Positions 5,310 through 8,032 of a DNA stretch of 8,032 bases are shown here, piece after piece. The notes under the pieces were generated by a model, which saw only the letters and a list, made by a program, of their open reading frames with translations, had not been told where the DNA came from and searched no databases. The stretch's first letter is position 1. Each line of letters opens with the position of its first letter. The stretch comes from Deltaproteobacteria bacterium. Its GTDB lineage: Bacteria; Desulfobacterota; Anaeroferrophillalia; Anaeroferrophillales; Tharpellaceae. A program made the position numbers and the translations under genes. The stretch lies in NCBI GenBank assembly GCA_030633185.1, contig DAOVTG010000112.1, positions 1 through 8,032 on the forward strand, written 5' to 3'.

Positions 5310-6089
5310 ATGGCAATTCTTGAAGTAAATAATTTGCATCTCTCATTTGGTGGTCTGCAGGTTTTGCAGGATGTGAGTTTTTCCGTCAATAGTGGCGAAA
5401 TCTATGCCATCATCGGTCCCAATGGGGCCGGTAAAACCTCGATTTTGAATTGTCTGGGTGGTTTTTATCAACAGCAAAAAGGTGAGATCCTTTTTGATCA
5501 AACCAACATCTCGCATATCTCTCCCGATCGTCGGGCTGCCTCAGGCTTGGCTCGAACCTTTCAGAATATCGCCCTTTTTCGCGGTATGACCGTGCTGGAC
5601 AATATTAAGTTGGGCTCCCATGCGCATTTACAGACCGGGCTTTTAGGAGCAGCTTTCTACTGGGGACGGGCCCATCGGGAAGAGATGGAGTTAAGGCAAG
5701 AGATCGAAAACAGTATCATCGATTTTCTTGAGATTGAACATATCCGCAAGCAATCGGTCAGCACCTTGTCTTACGGTTTGCAAAAAAGGGTCGAGCTCGC
5801 CCGGGCCCTGGCCATGCACCCCAAAATTTTGTTGATGGATGAACCGGTTGCCGGTATGAATGCCGAAGAGACCGAAGATATGGTTCGGTTTATCCTTGAT
5901 ATTCAAGAAGAGCGCGACCTGACGATTATCTTAATCGAACACGACATGAGGATGATCATGGATATCTCTGATCGTATTATGGTGCTTAATTTCGGCCAGA
6001 AGATTGCTGAAGGCACTCCGCAGGAGGTACAGCGGCATCCGGAAGTTCTCAAAGCGTATCTCGGTACCGACAAACGGGGGCAAAAGTAA
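5310..6089 (+). CDS. livG: Branched-chain amino acid-type (HAAT) ABC transporter ATP-binding protein LivG
   Basis: This is a 259-residue cytoplasmic ATPase of a hydrophobic/branched-chain amino acid-type importer. All nucleotide-binding elements are intact: Walker A GPNGAGKT (36-43), Q-loop RTFQNIALF with Q85, signature LSYGL (153-157), Walker B ILLMDE (173-178), D-loop AGMN (181-184) and switch H211 (IEHD). The LivG-specific helical insertion is present (about 104-130, including AAFYWGRAHREE). The combination of that insertion with SYGLQKRVELARAL resembles LivG proteins I know from clusters associated with acyl-CoA ligases rather than the E. coli leucine system, so the substrate may not be an amino acid. 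It starts 22 nt after trkH with only a weak AAGAG (5302-5306) close to the ATG. livH follows after 3 nt. Confidence 0.93.
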   Translation: MAILEVNNLHLSFGGLQVLQDVSFSVNSGEIYAIIGPNGAGKTSILNCLGGFYQQQKGEILFDQTNISHISPDRRAASGLARTFQNIALFRGMTVLDNIKLGSHAHLQTGLLGAAFYWGRAHREEMELRQEIENSIIDFLEIEHIRKQSVSTLSYGLQKRVELARALAMHPKILLMDEPVAGMNAEETEDMVRFILDIQEERDLTIILIEHDMRMIMDISDRIMVLNFGQKIAEGTPQEVQRHPEVLKAYLGTDKRGQK

Positions 6090-6092
6090 ACG

Positions 6093-6977
6093 ATGGATTT
6101 TTTTCTCCTGCTCTTAACCAGTGGTATCGCCGTTGGCGGCATCTACGCCCTGATCGCCTTAGGTTTTGTTCTCATCTACAAAGCCACCAGTATCATCAAT
6201 TTCGCTACCGGTGAGTTTATGATGATCGGGGCTTATATTTTCTATACCGGCTCAGTTCTCTTTGGCCTGCCGGCAATTCCATCTTTTCTTATAGTGATGG
6301 CTGGTGCCGGTCTTTTGGGCCTGTTGGTGGAAAGAACAATTTTACGTCACATGCTGGGCCAGCCGACTATCAGTATCGTTATGGTCACGATCGGGTTAAG
6401 TTCAATCTTAATGGGGTTGGCCGAGATGATCTGGTCTTCCGACTACAAAAGCTTTCCCGCCCTTTTCCCTCGTGCCCCAATTGTCGTGGGTGATTTGATT
6501 ATCCGTTCCAACCTCTTCTGGGGTTTTGTCGTGGCCATGGTAACGGTGGCTATCTTTGCTCTGATTTTTAAATATGCAAAAGTTGGGGTTGCCATGCGGG
6601 CTACGGCTAATGATCAGATGGCGGCTTTCTCAATGGGCATCAACGTCCGCAGCATGTTTACGCTGGCCTGGATTTTTGGCAGTATTGCCGCTTCTATCGG
6701 TGGTCTGATCATCGGTAATATCGGTGGCGTCCAACCCAATCTTGGAGGTATCGGTTTAAAGATCTTTCCAGTTGTTATCTTAGGTGGGCTTGACTCCATC
6801 GGCGGTGCGGTTTTAGGGGGCTTTATTGTCGGCATTGTCGAAAATCTTGCCGGCGGCTATCTTGACCCGCTGGTTGGCGGCGGCGTCAAAAATGTCGCCC
6901 CGTTTGTCATCCTGGTTTTGATCCTGATGGTCAGACCGTATGGTCTTTTCGGCCGCAAAGAAATCGAAAGGTTATAG
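6093..6977 (+). CDS. livH: HAAT ABC transporter permease LivH
   Basis: LivH is one of two inner-membrane permeases that form the translocation path. The 294-residue protein has about eight hydrophobic segments. Family landmarks are NFATGEFMMIGAY (36-48), the cytoplasmic coupling (EAA-like) loop AMRATANDQMAAFSMGI (167-183), which contacts the ATPase, and the glycine-rich GGLDSIGGAVLGG (231-243). Length and the end RPYGLFGRKEIERL are normal. The start at ATG 6093 is 3 nt after the livG stop; GGGGG (6076-6080) inside the livG end may act as ribosome binding site. No frameshift or missing segment is seen. Confidence 0.94.
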   Translation: MDFFLLLLTSGIAVGGIYALIALGFVLIYKATSIINFATGEFMMIGAYIFYTGSVLFGLPAIPSFLIVMAGAGLLGLLVERTILRHMLGQPTISIVMVTIGLSSILMGLAEMIWSSDYKSFPALFPRAPIVVGDLIIRSNLFWGFVVAMVTVAIFALIFKYAKVGVAMRATANDQMAAFSMGINVRSMFTLAWIFGSIAASIGGLIIGNIGGVQPNLGGIGLKIFPVVILGGLDSIGGAVLGGFIVGIVENLAGGYLDPLVGGGVKNVAPFVILVLILMVRPYGLFGRKEIERL

Positions 6978-6984
6978 AAAATCT

Positions 6985-8028
6985 ATGCGAATCGGTGATT
7001 TTAAAGAGAGCTATGCTGCTGATGAAGCCGTTTTTACGAGCTCTACCAGTCGTTTCTGGCTCGGTGTGCTGCTTTTTTTGTTGGCGGTTTTTCCCTTTAT
7101 GGCGGGTGAGTATCTGCTCTATATGGCCAATATTACAGGGATTGCTATTGTCGCCGCGTTGGGTTTGAATATCCTGACTGGTGCCGCCGGACAGATCTCT
7201 TTAGGTCATGCCGCGTTTGTCGGTATAGGAGCCTACACAGCGGCTATTTTGACCAATCGTTTCGGCTTGTCTTTCCTGCTTTGTCTACCTCTGGCCGGTC
7301 TTGTCTCCGCTTTTTTCGGGGTTCTTGTCGGAGCTCCGTCAATGCGGATGAAGGGGCTTTATCTCTGTATTACGACCTTGGCCGCGCAAGTTATTTTTGA
7401 GTTCTTCTTTGTTCATTGGGAATCATTGACCGGAGGTATCCGGGGCCTCAATATAGATCCACCAACAATCTTCGGCCTTAATATCGGTACTGAATTTGGT
7501 TTTTATTGGGTCACGCTCACGGTTGTAATTATTGCTGCAACGGCCAGTCGCAATATTTTTAGAACCCGGGTGGGTCGGGCTTTCATCGCCATTCGCGACC
7601 GCGATATTTCGGCTCAATTAATGGGTATTAACCTTTTTCGCTATAAACTATATGCTTTTGCCGTAAGTTCTTTTCTGGCCGGGGTTGCCGGTTGTCTCTG
7701 GGTAAATCATCTAAAATCGATCACCCCGGAACATTTCCCCCTGCACGAAAGTATTCGTTATCTGGCCATGATAATTGTTGGTGGTCTTGGTAATATCCTC
7801 GGTGCAATTTACGGGGCCATTTTTATGACCCTGATTCCAGAAGTCTTACAGACCATTCTCAAATTTTTTGAAGGGATTTTCCCGCAGGCCATGTCCTTTC
7901 TCTTTCCTTTGCAAACCGTAGTCTTTGGTCTTTTAATTGTCGTCTTTCTCGTCTTTGAGCCCCACGGCCTCGCCGAAATGTGGTGTCGGGTTAAACGCCA
8001 CTTCCGATTATGGCCTTTCAAACACTGA
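6985..8028 (+). CDS. livM: HAAT ABC transporter permease LivM
   Basis: LivM is the second inner-membrane permease, pairing with LivH. From ATG 6985 it has 347 residues: a cytoplasmic N-terminal segment (RIGDFKESYAADEAVF), then about nine hydrophobic segments. Landmarks are GQISLGHAAFVGIGAY (69-84), the coupling loop AIRDRDISAQLMGINLF (202-218) and IVGGLGNILGAIYGA (264-278). The frame is open upstream to ATG 6940, but that start would overlap livH by 38 nt. ATG 6985 lies 7 nt after the livH stop and begins at the GDFxESYAAD segment that I recognise as the usual N-terminus of this LivM subtype, so it is preferred. AAAGG at 6967-6971 is rather distant as a ribosome binding site. The stop TGA overlaps an ATG at 8028-8030, where the next gene probably begins. 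Confidence 0.93.
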   Translation: MRIGDFKESYAADEAVFTSSTSRFWLGVLLFLLAVFPFMAGEYLLYMANITGIAIVAALGLNILTGAAGQISLGHAAFVGIGAYTAAILTNRFGLSFLLCLPLAGLVSAFFGVLVGAPSMRMKGLYLCITTLAAQVIFEFFFVHWESLTGGIRGLNIDPPTIFGLNIGTEFGFYWVTLTVVIIAATASRNIFRTRVGRAFIAIRDRDISAQLMGINLFRYKLYAFAVSSFLAGVAGCLWVNHLKSITPEHFPLHESIRYLAMIIVGGLGNILGAIYGAIFMTLIPEVLQTILKFFEGIFPQAMSFLFPLQTVVFGLLIVVFLVFEPHGLAEMWCRVKRHFRLWPFKH

Positions 8029-8032
8029 TGGC
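8028..8032 (+). CDS. Probable start of the next gene of the transporter operon (truncated by window end)
   Basis: The stop of livM (TGA 8026-8028) shares its last base with ATG 8028-8030, the TGATG arrangement typical of translational coupling. Only the first codon and two further bases (GC) are inside the window. By gene order the expected product is the missing periplasmic binding protein or the second ATPase LivF; the sequence here cannot decide. Confidence 0.4.

Noticed and set aside
6940..6984. Upstream ATG start for livM
   Set aside because: It would overlap livH by 38 nt and add a basic, non-family-like leader; ATG 6985 fits both spacing and the subtype N-terminus.

Overview
The window looks like a chromosomal segment of an anaerobic or microaerophilic Gram-negative bacterium, most plausibly of the old Deltaproteobacteria (Desulfuromonadota/Desulfobacterota). 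The pointers are a single-domain rubrerythrin-type diiron protein, QueH instead of QueG for queuosine synthesis, a chemoreceptor-like aromatic tail peptide, the LivG/LivM subtype, and dispersed palindromes that resemble repeats I recall from that group. The taxonomic call is an inference from gene content, not a database result.

Layout. Positions 1-652 (+) hold no intact recognisable gene. Stitched across three frame changes, the fragments read like the remains of a chemoreceptor: an extracytoplasmic-type segment, a membrane helix, a HAMP-like start and a C-terminal tail ending in DFEDF, with no signalling domain. Convergent to it and overlapping by 4 nt is queH (649-1191, -). Divergent from queH is tRNA-His(GTG) at 1276/1277-1353, with a candidate promoter upstream and a strong, probably bidirectional terminator behind it. 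A 128-nt imperfect palindrome (1452-1579) follows, then a ferritin-like diiron (rubrerythrin-family) gene on the minus strand (1592-2104). That gene has a TTGACA-N17-TAAAAA promoter overlapped by a Fur/PerR-like 7-1-7 palindrome. The gap up to 2471 also holds a REP-like palindrome.

From 2472 to the end everything is on the plus strand and tightly packed: trkA and trkH (potassium uptake), then after only 22 nt livG-livH-livM of a branched-chain-amino-acid-type (HAAT) ABC transporter. The last bases contain an ATG overlapping the livM stop codon, so the operon continues beyond the window.

How the genes work together. TrkA and TrkH are the regulatory and membrane parts of one potassium uptake system. 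LivG, LivH and LivM are the ATPase and two permeases of one importer, whose binding protein and second ATPase are not in the window. QueH completes the queuosine modification of tRNAs with G34, one of which, tRNA-His, is encoded beside it. The rubrerythrin-like gene probably belongs to an iron or peroxide stress response. No complete novel system is visible. The least explained parts are the two palindromic elements, the Fur/PerR-like rubrerythrin control region with its T7/G9 tract, and the unknown substrate of the transporter attached to trkAH.
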